Assembly (NCBI RefSeq): GCF_036077095.1
Contig: NZ_CP107960.1
Span: 2,294,001 to 2,358,000 of the forward strand
Direction: 5' to 3'
DNA from: Streptomyces sp. NBC_00376
GTDB taxonomy: Bacteria; Actinomycetota; Actinomycetes; Streptomycetales; Streptomycetaceae
DNA length: 64,000 nucleotides
Under the pieces are notes generated by a model that had not been told where the DNA came from, did no database searches, and saw nothing but the letters and a program-made list of their open reading frames with translations. Both the position numbers and the translations under genes were made by a program. Below, in pieces: positions 8,397 to 16,065 of the stretch; positions within the stretch are counted from its first letter, which is position 1; every line of letters starts with the position of its first letter.

Positions 8397-9776
8397 TCAG
8401 CGGAGCGACCCGGTCGTGGTGCGGTGGTGCGGCAGGCGCTCGGCGGCTGCCAGGGCGTCGGCGAGGCGGTCCACGACCGCTGTTGCCTGTTCGTCGGTGA
8501 GCGTGAGGGGAGGGAGGAGGCGCACGACGGTGGAGTGGCGTCCGCCGAGTTCGACGATGAGCCCGCGGCGCAGGCACTCCTGCTGGACGGCGGCGGCGAG
8601 GGCGGGGGCGGGCGGCGGCTCGGGGCTGTCGCCGGGCGCGGCGGCCTCCGGGTCGACCAGCTCGATCCCGATCATCAGGCCGCGTCCGCGTACGTCACCG
8701 ATGGTGGGGTGGTCGGTGGCGAGTGCCTGGAGGCGTGCGAGCATGCGGGCGCCGAGGATCGCGGCGCGCTCGGCGAGGCCGTTCTCCCGTACGAAGGCGA
8801 GGGTGGCGGTGCCCGCCGCCATCGCGAGCTGGTTGCCCCGGAAGGTGCCGGCGTGGGCGCCCGGCTGCCAGGTGTCGAGTTCGGAGCGGTAGACGATCAC
8901 GGCGAGCGGGAGGGAGCCGCCGATCGCCTTGGAGAGCACCATCACGTCGGGCACGATGCCGCTGTGCTCGACGGCCCAGAAGGCACCGGTGCGTCCGACG
9001 CCCGTCTGGACCTCGTCGACGATCAGGGGGACGGAGCGGGCCTCGGTGATCTCGCGCATCCGGCGCATCCAGCTGTCGGGGGCGGGGTTCACTCCGCCCT
9101 CCCCCTGCACCGGTTCGAGGATCATCCCGGCCGGTGCCGGGGTGCCCCCCTTGGGGTCGTCCAGGAGGTTCTCGGTCCACCGGGCGGCGATCTCCGCGCC
9201 GCGCTCGCCGCCGATACCGAAGGGGCAGCGGTAGTTACGGGGGAAGGGCAGCCTGGTCACCCGTACGTCCTCGGCGCCGCCCGAGGCGGCGAGGGCACCC
9301 GCCGTCATCCCGTGGTAGGCGCCGGTGAAGGCGAGCAGCCCGCTGCGGCCGGTCGCTCCGCGGACCAGTTTGAACGCCGCCTCGACCGCGTCCGTGCCCG
9401 CCGGTCCGCAGAACTGGATCCGGGCGTTGTCGGCGAACTGCCGCGGCAGGCTGGCGAACAGCTCCGTGGTGAAAGCGTCCTTGACCGGGGTGGCTAGGTC
9501 GAGCACATGCAGCGGCGCACCCGAGTCGATGACCTTCTTGATCGCCTCCAGGACCACCGGGTGGTTGTGGCCGAGCGCCAGGGTGCCGGCTCCGGAGAGA
9601 CAGTCGAGGTACCGCCGCCCGTCGGCGCCCTCGATGGTCAGCCCACGGGCCCGCACCGGCACGATCGGCAGTGAACGCGCATAGGTACGGGCGGCGGATT
9701 CGCGCAGCGACTGGCGGCGCAGGATCCCCTCGTGCACCGCCGGTGCTGCCACCGGGGCTGGTTCGGTCACGGCCAC
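8397..9776 (-). CDS. Diaminobutyrate--2-oxoglutarate-type aminotransferase (class III, PLP)
   Basis: The 459-residue PLP enzyme resembles RhbA/EctB, which make 2,4-diaminobutyrate from aspartate semialdehyde. Conserved parts include FCGPAGTDAVEAA, TGAYHGMT, LEPVQGEGGVNPAP, IVDEVQTGVGRTG and the lysine region VLSKAIGGSLPLAV, whose Lys should form the Schiff base. The open frame extends upstream, but the GTG at 9776 has GGGAGGA (9785-9791) 8 bases ahead, so it is the likely start. In RhbA systems diaminobutyrate is then decarboxylated to diaminopropane; no decarboxylase gene is adjacent here. First gene of the siderophore operon; no iron-box (TTAGG...CCTAA) palindrome is visible upstream. Confidence 0.93.
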   Translation of the reverse strand: MAVTEPAPVAAPAVHEGILRRQSLRESAARTYARSLPIVPVRARGLTIEGADGRRYLDCLSGAGTLALGHNHPVVLEAIKKVIDSGAPLHVLDLATPVKDAFTTELFASLPRQFADNARIQFCGPAGTDAVEAAFKLVRGATGRSGLLAFTGAYHGMTAGALAASGGAEDVRVTRLPFPRNYRCPFGIGGERGAEIAARWTENLLDDPKGGTPAPAGMILEPVQGEGGVNPAPDSWMRRMREITEARSVPLIVDEVQTGVGRTGAFWAVEHSGIVPDVMVLSKAIGGSLPLAVIVYRSELDTWQPGAHAGTFRGNQLAMAAGTATLAFVRENGLAERAAILGARMLARLQALATDHPTIGDVRGRGLMIGIELVDPEAAAPGDSPEPPPAPALAAAVQQECLRRGLIVELGGRHSTVVRLLPPLTLTDEQATAVVDRLADALAAAERLPHHRTTTGSLR

Positions 9777-10104
9777 GGCTGTTGGTCCTCCCGCTGTAAC
9801 GGTTGCGTTGCACATCAGTACGTCGGCGCACGGACGGACTGCGGGGATGAACGCTTCTCCCGAGTCCCTCGCACCTACCAACGACGCCGGGCGCGGCGGA
9901 GCACGGGTAAATCGGAAGATCCTTGCGGGGGCGGAACCACGGCCCTGCCGCTCGCCGTCCCCATCGGCACCGGCATAGTGGGGGCCGCACCGGACCTCGG
10001 AAAGTTGTCCGGAAGTCCGCAGGGTGTTCGGAGCAGGTGGCTCGGAGCAGTACCGCGGTGCAGTACAGAAGTGTTGAGTTACGAAGTCCCAGGGGGATCA
10101 CCAC
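9777..10104. other. Divergent intergenic region, siderophore operon / protease
   Basis: This 328-base region separates the siderophore operon from the first protease gene and must hold both promoters. I looked for a DmdR/IdeR-type iron box (TTAGGTTAGGCTAACCTAA) and found no recognisable copy. The only firm site is the ribosome-binding site of the aminotransferase at 9785-9791. The protease start is preceded by AGGGGGAT. Confidence 0.55.
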
Positions 10105-11325
10105 ATGCGACTCATTCGACCGGCTCTCGCCGCACGTCAGGGGAGGGGGCGCCGCCGGCCTTCGTCGGTGCTCGCCGTGGCCGCGGCCACCGCGGTCCTC
10201 GCGCTCACCGCCACCGCCTGCGGTCCCGAAGAGGACAATGCGAGCGACAAGCCGAGCGTTCCCGCCGGCCAGTCCTCGGACGGCAAGATCACCATCCCGG
10301 ACGATCTGAAGGACCGGCTCAAGGAACACGGGATCGACCTCGACCAGTGGAAGAACGGCGAGTGGAAGAACTGGGACAAGGACAAGTGGCTGCGTGAGGC
10401 CAAGGACTTCGTCAACCCCATCATCGAGGACCTCTGGGACCCGGACCGGATGCGGGATGCGGACAAGTCGCCGGAGAAGCCGGTCGACAACGACATCTCG
10501 GGTGACGTCGGCGTGACGGACCCGACGCCCGCGCCGGTCCAGGCCGCAGGCGTCCGGACCCCGTACCACGCCAACGCCGCGGAGTCCGGGAAGCTGCTGT
10601 TCGACGGCCCCGAGGGCTCCATGGTCTGTTCCGCGACCGTGGTGAAGGACCCGGCGCACCCCGGGAAATCCAACCTGGTGTGGACCGCGGGGCACTGTGT
10701 GCACGCCGGCAAGAAGGGCGGCTGGTACCGCAACATCGCCTTCGTGCCGTCGTACAACAACCAGGGCCTTTCGCTTGCCGAGCTGAAGAAGGCGACGAAG
10801 CAGGAGATCGCCCCGTACGGCGTGTGGTGGGGCACCTGGGCGCAGACGTCCGACCAGTGGATCTCGCAGGGTGCCTCGGTGGGCGGCCAGGGCGCGCCGT
10901 ACGACTTCGCGGTGCTGCACGTGACGCCGGAGAAGGGCTCGACGGGCAAGTCCCTGGAGGAGACGGTCGGTTCCGCGCTGCCCGTCGAGTTCAACGCCCC
11001 GGCCGTGCCGAAGATCGACGGCATGACCGCGACCGGCTTCCCCGCCGCTCCGCCGTACGACGGCCAGAAGGCGTTCCAGTGCGCGGACAAGCCGGGCCGG
11101 CTCTCGCTCACCGCTCAGGACCCGACGATGTACCGCATCGGCTGCACCATGACCGGCGGTGCCTCGGGCGGTGGCTGGGTCGCGAATGGCCAGGACGGCA
11201 AGCCCGCGCTGGTCTCGAACACCTCCATCGGACCGGTGACGGCCGGCTGGCTGGCCGGGCCGCGGTTCGGCAAGGAGGCCAAGGGCGTCTACGACTCGGT
11301 CAGCAAGAAGTACGCGGGACAGTGA
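10105..11325 (+). CDS. Secreted trypsin-like serine protease lipoprotein (copy 1)
   Basis: The 406-residue precursor has an Arg-rich n-region, a hydrophobic core (SVLAVAAATAVLALTATAC) and a lipobox LTATAC, so it should be anchored to the outer face of the membrane. A conserved Trp/Lys-rich segment (QWKNGEWKNWDKDKWLRE, about residues 81-98) precedes the S1-like catalytic domain. The triad is visible: His in WTAGHC, Asp in APYDFAVLHV and Ser in TGGASGGGW. Paired cysteines near SMVCSATVV/AGHC and QCAD/GCTM suggest disulfides. Good upstream AGGGGGAT. It has a close paralogue immediately downstream, and a strong hairpin separates the two. Substrate unknown. Confidence 0.9.
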   Translation: MRLIRPALAARQGRGRRRPSSVLAVAAATAVLALTATACGPEEDNASDKPSVPAGQSSDGKITIPDDLKDRLKEHGIDLDQWKNGEWKNWDKDKWLREAKDFVNPIIEDLWDPDRMRDADKSPEKPVDNDISGDVGVTDPTPAPVQAAGVRTPYHANAAESGKLLFDGPEGSMVCSATVVKDPAHPGKSNLVWTAGHCVHAGKKGGWYRNIAFVPSYNNQGLSLAELKKATKQEIAPYGVWWGTWAQTSDQWISQGASVGGQGAPYDFAVLHVTPEKGSTGKSLEETVGSALPVEFNAPAVPKIDGMTATGFPAAPPYDGQKAFQCADKPGRLSLTAQDPTMYRIGCTMTGGASGGGWVANGQDGKPALVSNTSIGPVTAGWLAGPRFGKEAKGVYDSVSKKYAGQ

Positions 11326-11377
11326 TGACGGGCCGTCACCCGGCCCGGTCCCGGGAGCGGTGACGGCGACAGCACAT

Positions 11378-11418
11378 CAGGGGCCCCCGGCGCGGCAGTT
11401 GCGCGCCGGGGGCCCCTG
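11378..11418 (+). terminator. Hairpin after protease copy 1
   Basis: CAGGGGCCCCCGGCGC (11378-11393) is perfectly complementary to GCGCCGGGGGCCCCTG (11403-11418), with a 9-base loop. A 16-bp G+C stem 50 bases after the stop codon is a good intrinsic terminator candidate and implies that the two proteases are transcribed separately. Confidence 0.8.
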
Positions 11419-11594
11419 TCCGTCGTGCGGCACCGCCGCCCGGCCGCGACCCGTGCGGGACGTGCCGCCGTGGCGGGGAGCATGCTCAGGACCGTCATAG
11501 GGTGGCCCGTGCATGCTCGGTGGCCGTTGGCCCGACCCAGCGAACCGCATGACAAGTTCATGGCAATTTTGCAATTTCAGGGGGAAACCTTTCC

Positions 11595-12764
11595 ATGCGA
11601 TCCATACGTCCGCTGCTCGCCGCGACCGGTCTCGTCGCCGCGCTCGCGCTGACGGCCACGGCCTGCGGTCCCAGCGAGGACAACGCGGCCGGCAAGCCCG
11701 CCGCCGAATCCCCGGGCGGCCAGGACGCCGACGGCTCCCTGCCCGACGGTCTGGCCGAGACGCTGAAGAAGCACGGCGTCGACCCGGAGAAGTGGAAGAA
11801 CGGCGAGTGGAAGAACTGGGACAAGGACAAGTGGCTGCGTGAGGCCAAGGACTTCGTCAACCCCATCATCGAAGGCCTGTGGAAGCCCGACCGGATGAAG
11901 ACGGCCAAGGACTCGGCGAAGACCATGGCGGCCGGTGACGTCTCCGGCGGTCAGGGCATCAGCGACCCGGAGCCCGCTCCGGTGCAGGCAGAACGCGAGA
12001 AGACGCCGTACCACGACTACGCGGCCCCGGTCGGCAAGGTGTTCTTCGACTCCCCCGAGGGCTCGATGGTCTGCTCGGGCACGGTCGTCAAGGACCCCGA
12101 GAACCCGGGCAAGTCCAACCTGGTGTGGACCGCCGGGCACTGTGTGCACGCCGGTTCGAAGGGCGGCTGGTACCGCAACATCGTCTTCGTTCCCGCGTAC
12201 AACGACAAGGGCAAGTCCGCCGCCGCGCTGGAGAGCGCGCAGCCGCAGGAGATCGCCCCGTACGGCGCGTACTGGGCGGACTGGGCGACGACCTCGGGTG
12301 AATGGCTCGCCGACGGCGGACCCACCGGGGGCGAGGGCGCCCCCTACGACTACGCGGTGCTGCACGTGAAGCCGGAGAGGGGCACCAAGTCCCTGGAGGA
12401 GACCGTGGGCAACGCGCTGTCGGTCGACTTCGACGCTCCCGAGATCTCGCGGATCGACGCCATGGGCGCGTGGGGATACCCGGCCGCTCCCCCGTACGAC
12501 GGCCTGATCATGCACAAGTGCGTCGACCGCCCCGGCCGTCTCTCCATCAGCCCGAGCACTCCGGCGATGTACCGCATCGGCTGCACCATGACCGGTGGGT
12601 CGTCCGGCGGCGGCTGGTTCCGCAAGGGCAGTGACGGCAAGTCGGTGCTGGTCTCCAACACGTCCATCGGACCGGTGACTTCGGGCTGGCTCGCCGGCCC
12701 CCACCTGGGTCCGGGCGCCAAGGACGTCTTCACCACGACGAGCGAGAAGTTCGCCGGCCGCTGA
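11595..12764 (+). CDS. Secreted trypsin-like serine protease lipoprotein (copy 2)
   Basis: Paralogue of the preceding gene, 389 residues, with the same architecture: signal peptide with lipobox LTATAC, the Trp/Lys-rich segment (KWKNGEWKNWDKDKWLRE), and an S1-like domain with His in WTAGHC, Asp in APYDYAVLHV and Ser in TGGSSGGGW. The mature proteins look roughly 60% identical, yet 82 bases (11791-11872) are identical to 10346-10427, including every third codon position. The start follows AGGGGGAAA. A hairpin follows the gene. Likely a tandem duplication whose copies have partly diverged. Confidence 0.9.
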   Translation: MRSIRPLLAATGLVAALALTATACGPSEDNAAGKPAAESPGGQDADGSLPDGLAETLKKHGVDPEKWKNGEWKNWDKDKWLREAKDFVNPIIEGLWKPDRMKTAKDSAKTMAAGDVSGGQGISDPEPAPVQAEREKTPYHDYAAPVGKVFFDSPEGSMVCSGTVVKDPENPGKSNLVWTAGHCVHAGSKGGWYRNIVFVPAYNDKGKSAAALESAQPQEIAPYGAYWADWATTSGEWLADGGPTGGEGAPYDYAVLHVKPERGTKSLEETVGNALSVDFDAPEISRIDAMGAWGYPAAPPYDGLIMHKCVDRPGRLSISPSTPAMYRIGCTMTGGSSGGGWFRKGSDGKSVLVSNTSIGPVTSGWLAGPHLGPGAKDVFTTTSEKFAGR

Positions 12765-12788
12765 CCGCCGCCTCCACCCCATGACGGC

Positions 12789-12821
12789 CGAAGGCCCGCC
12801 CCTGGTCGGGGCGGGCCTTCG
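12789..12821. terminator. Bidirectional hairpin between protease copy 2 and hflX
   Basis: CGAAGGCCCGCCCC (12789-12802) pairs perfectly with GGGGCGGGCCTTCG (12808-12821) around a 5-base loop, between convergent genes. Confidence 0.8.
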
Positions 12822-12848
12822 GGCGATACGAGCCTTTTCGCGTCGCGG

Positions 12849-14369
12849 TCAGTGCGCCACGGGGACGAACGAGGAGAGCTCGGCCGCCAGCTCCTCATGC
12901 ACCCGCGCCTTGAGCAGGGTGCCCTCCGACGTGTGCTCCTCGGAGATCACCTCGCCCTCGGCATGCACCCGGGAGACGAGTCCGCCCTGGATGTACGGGA
13001 CGAGCGCGTCGATCTCGACCGACGGCCGCGGCAGTTCGGTGTCGATGAGTGTGAGCAGCTCATCGATACCGGCGCCGGTGCGCGCCGAGACGGCGATCGC
13101 GTGCCTCTCGATGCGCAGCAGCCGCTGGAGCACCAGCGGATCGGCCGCGTCCGCCTTGTTGACGACCACGATCTCGGGCACGTCCACCGCACCCACTTCG
13201 CGGATCACCTCGCGCACCGCGGCGAGCTGCTCCTCCGGTGCCGGGTGCGAGCCGTCCACCACGTGGAGGATCAGGTCGGACTCGCCGACCTCCTCCATGG
13301 TGGAGCGGAACGCCTCGACGAGGTGGTGCGGCAGATGCCGTACGAACCCGACGGTGTCGGCCAACGTGTAGAGCCGGCCGCTCGGCGTCTCGGCCCGGCG
13401 CACGGTCGGGTCCAGGGTGGCGAACAGTGCGTTCTCCACCAGGACGCCTGCCCCGGTGAGCCGGTTGAGCAGCGAGGACTTGCCCGCGTTGGTGTAACCG
13501 GCGATGGCGACCGACGGCACCTTGTTGCGCTTGCGCTCCTGGCGCTTGATCTCGCGGCCCGTCTTCATCTCCGCGATCTCCCGGCGCATCTTCGCCATCT
13601 TCTCGCGGATCCGCCGCCGGTCCGTCTCGATCTTGGTCTCACCGGGACCACGGGTGGCCATACCGCCACCGCCGCTGGAACCGCCGCCGCCCATCTGACG
13701 GGAGAGCGACTGACCCCAGCCTCGCAGCCGCGGCAGCATGTACTGCATCTGTGCCAGCGAGACCTGCGCCTTGCCCTCTCGGGACTTGGCGTGCTGGGCG
13801 AAGATGTCGAGGATCAGTGCGGTCCGGTCGACCACCTTGACCTTGACGACGTCTTCCAGGTGAATCAGCTGGCCGGGGCTGAGCTCACCGTCGCAGACGA
13901 CGGTGTCGGCCCCCGATTCGAGGACGATGTCGCGCAGCTCCAACGCCTTGCCCGAACCGATGTAGGTGGCCGGGTCGGGCTTGTCGCGGCGCTGGAAGAC
14001 GGCGTCGAGCACCTGGGCACCCGCCGTCTCCGCCAGTGCGGCCAGCTCCGCGAGGGAGTTCTCCGCGTCACGCACGGTCCCCGACGTCCAGACACCGACC
14101 AGCACCACGCGCTCCAGGCGCAGCTGTCGGTACTCGACCTCGGTGACATCTTCGAGCTCGGTGGAGAGCCCGGCCACACGCCGCAGTGCGGCGCGCTCGG
14201 AGCGGTCGAGCTGCTCGCCGTCCCGCTCCGTGTCGATCTCGTGGCTCCAGGCGACGTCCTCTTCCATCAGGGCGTCGGCCCGAAGGCTCTCGGTGAGGCT
14301 TTCGGTGACATTCTCCGTAGCACTCTGCGCGTCCTGCGCGTCCTGGGGAAGGGAAGAAGAGGAGGTCAT
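12849..14369 (-). CDS. hflX: GTPase HflX, ribosome-associated
   Basis: This 506-residue protein splits stalled or hibernating ribosomes in the families studied. The N-terminal HflX domain ends in LPRLRGWGQSLSRQMGGGG; a Gly/Ser-rich linker leads to the MATRGPGETKIETDRRRI segment. The G domain shows G1 GYTNAGKSS, G2 around DPTVRRAE, G3 DTVGFV, G4 NKAD and the G5-like SART. ATG 14369 has AAGGA just upstream; the longer open frame overlaps apparently untranslated sequence. The first 60 residues are Ser/Gln/Thr-rich and probably disordered. It is downstream of the M1 peptidase gene on the same strand. Confidence 0.95.
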   Translation of the reverse strand: MTSSSSLPQDAQDAQSATENVTESLTESLRADALMEEDVAWSHEIDTERDGEQLDRSERAALRRVAGLSTELEDVTEVEYRQLRLERVVLVGVWTSGTVRDAENSLAELAALAETAGAQVLDAVFQRRDKPDPATYIGSGKALELRDIVLESGADTVVCDGELSPGQLIHLEDVVKVKVVDRTALILDIFAQHAKSREGKAQVSLAQMQYMLPRLRGWGQSLSRQMGGGGSSGGGGMATRGPGETKIETDRRRIREKMAKMRREIAEMKTGREIKRQERKRNKVPSVAIAGYTNAGKSSLLNRLTGAGVLVENALFATLDPTVRRAETPSGRLYTLADTVGFVRHLPHHLVEAFRSTMEEVGESDLILHVVDGSHPAPEEQLAAVREVIREVGAVDVPEIVVVNKADAADPLVLQRLLRIERHAIAVSARTGAGIDELLTLIDTELPRPSVEIDALVPYIQGGLVSRVHAEGEVISEEHTSEGTLLKARVHEELAAELSSFVPVAH

Positions 14370-14513
14370 TGGATCCTTACGTCGTTGGAAGTCCGTTACA
14401 TCAGTCACAACGCGTGACCCCTTCCGATGATTCCCTCCGTCGGGAATCTCCGGTCCGGCCGCCGCGGCGACCCGTCGATAGTGGCACGGCCGCGCCTCGC
14501 CAGTCACCCGGGT

Positions 14514-15968
14514 TTATCGCTGTGCGGCGGGCGCGGTGCTGCGCCAGTCCGGGTGCCCAGGCATCGGCGGGGTCTTCTCCCCGTACAGCCAGCCCTCGAA
14601 GAACGAGGTCAGGTCGCGGCCCGCGGCCTGGGACGCGAGGCGGACGAAGTCCTCGGTGGTCGCGTTGGAGTCCCGGTGCTTCTTCACCCAGTTCCGCTCC
14701 ACCCGGTCGAACGCGCTGCTGCCGATCTCCTGGCGCAGCGCGTAGAGGATCAGCGCGCTGCCGTCGTACACCACCGGCCGGAACAGGCTGATCTTGTGTC
14801 CGGGCGCCGGGGCGTCGGGGCGGGCCGGCGGACCGCCCGCGGCGCGCCAGCCGTCGGACCGGGTGTACGCCTCGCGCATCCGGCGCTCCAGCGGCTTGTC
14901 GGCGTGGTCCTCGGCGAAGCGGGCCTCGTACCAGGTGGCGTGCCCCTCGTTGAGCCAGAGATCGGACCACCGCTGCGGGGAGACGCTGTCGCCGAACCAC
15001 TGGTGGGCGAGCTCGTGCACCATGATCGATTCGAGGTACCACTCGGGATAGTCGGCCCCGGCGAACAGGGACCGTTCGAAGAGCGAGAGCGTCTGGGTCT
15101 CCAGCTCGAAGCCGGTCTTGGTGTCGGCGACGAGCAGCCCGTACGTCTCGAAGGGGTAGCGGCCGACCTGCTGTTCCATCCACTCCAGCTGGGCGGGGGT
15201 CCTGCTGAGCCAGGGTTCGAGGAGCTTGCGGTCGGCGGTGGGCACCACGTCGCGCATCGGCAGCCGGTGCGGGCCGGTCCGGTGCAGGACGGTGGACCGG
15301 CCGATCGAGACCTGGGCCAGTTCGGTGGCCATGGGGTGTTCGGTCCGGTAGGTCCAGGTGGTGTCGGCGCCGTGCCGGGCCGTGCCGGCGGGCAGTCCGT
15401 TGGCCACCACGGTGAGGCCCTTGGGCGCGGTGACCCGGAAGGTGAAGTACGCCTTGTCCGCGGGGTGGTCGTTGCTCGGGAAGACCCGGTGCGCGGCGTC
15501 GGCCTGATTGGCCATGGCCAGGCCGTCGGCGGTACGCAGCCAGCCACCGGTGTCCTGGTCGCCGCCGGGGTCGCTGGTGTGCCGGACGGTGATGCGCAGC
15601 GGCACTCCGGCTGGGAGCCGCCCCGCCGGCTCGATGACCAGGTCCTCGTCCTTGACGGCGAAGTCGGCGCGGAGTCCGTTGACCTCGACCCCGCGGACCG
15701 TGCCCCGGGTGAAGTCGAGGTTGATCCGGTCGAGCGGTTCGGTGGTCCGCGCGTCGATCCTGGTGACGGCGTCCAGCGGCTTGCTGTTGTCGCCGTGGTA
15801 GGTGAGTCCGATGTCGTAGGCGCGGACGTCGTACCCCGGGTTTCCGAGGTGGGGGAAGAGCGGATCGCCGATGCCGAGCGGCACGGGCGAGGGGAGGGTG
15901 GCTGCGACGAGGGTGGCTGATGCGGTGGCCAGCAGAGCGGCCCGCAGGCGGCGGGAGATGAACGGCAT
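14514..15968 (-). CDS. Secreted M1-family metallopeptidase (aminopeptidase N-like)
   Basis: The 484-residue protein starts MPFISRRLRAALLATASATL, a plausible signal peptide. The zinc site is intact: HELAHQWFGD supplies HExxH, with the third ligand Glu in WLNEGHATW. The substrate N-terminus-binding motif, GAMEN in aminopeptidase N, is replaced by GFELETQ at the expected place (TKTGFELETQTLS), as in many actinobacterial short M1 peptidases, so true aminopeptidase activity should not be taken for granted. At about half the length of PepN, it lacks the C-terminal helical domain. Probably exported and acting on peptides outside the cell. Confidence 0.9.
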   Translation of the reverse strand: MPFISRRLRAALLATASATLVAATLPSPVPLGIGDPLFPHLGNPGYDVRAYDIGLTYHGDNSKPLDAVTRIDARTTEPLDRINLDFTRGTVRGVEVNGLRADFAVKDEDLVIEPAGRLPAGVPLRITVRHTSDPGGDQDTGGWLRTADGLAMANQADAAHRVFPSNDHPADKAYFTFRVTAPKGLTVVANGLPAGTARHGADTTWTYRTEHPMATELAQVSIGRSTVLHRTGPHRLPMRDVVPTADRKLLEPWLSRTPAQLEWMEQQVGRYPFETYGLLVADTKTGFELETQTLSLFERSLFAGADYPEWYLESIMVHELAHQWFGDSVSPQRWSDLWLNEGHATWYEARFAEDHADKPLERRMREAYTRSDGWRAAGGPPARPDAPAPGHKISLFRPVVYDGSALILYALRQEIGSSAFDRVERNWVKKHRDSNATTEDFVRLASQAAGRDLTSFFEGWLYGEKTPPMPGHPDWRSTAPAAQR

Positions 15969-16001
15969 GAACTACCGCTACCAGCGACTTCCCTCCGGAC
16001 A

Positions 16002-16021
16002 GGCGCGGCGCGCGCCGCGCC
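16002..16021. repeat. 20-bp perfect G/C palindrome
   Basis: GGCGCGGCGCGCGCCGCGCC is its own reverse complement and lies in the 97-base gap between the rshA stop and the M1 peptidase start. It could fold into a hairpin at the 3' end of the rshA transcript and act as a terminator, or be a protein-binding site. No U tract follows. Confidence 0.5.
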
Positions 16022-16065
16022 ACCCGAACGAGATCTCTGTGGGCAGATGGCTCCCGCCGACGGGG

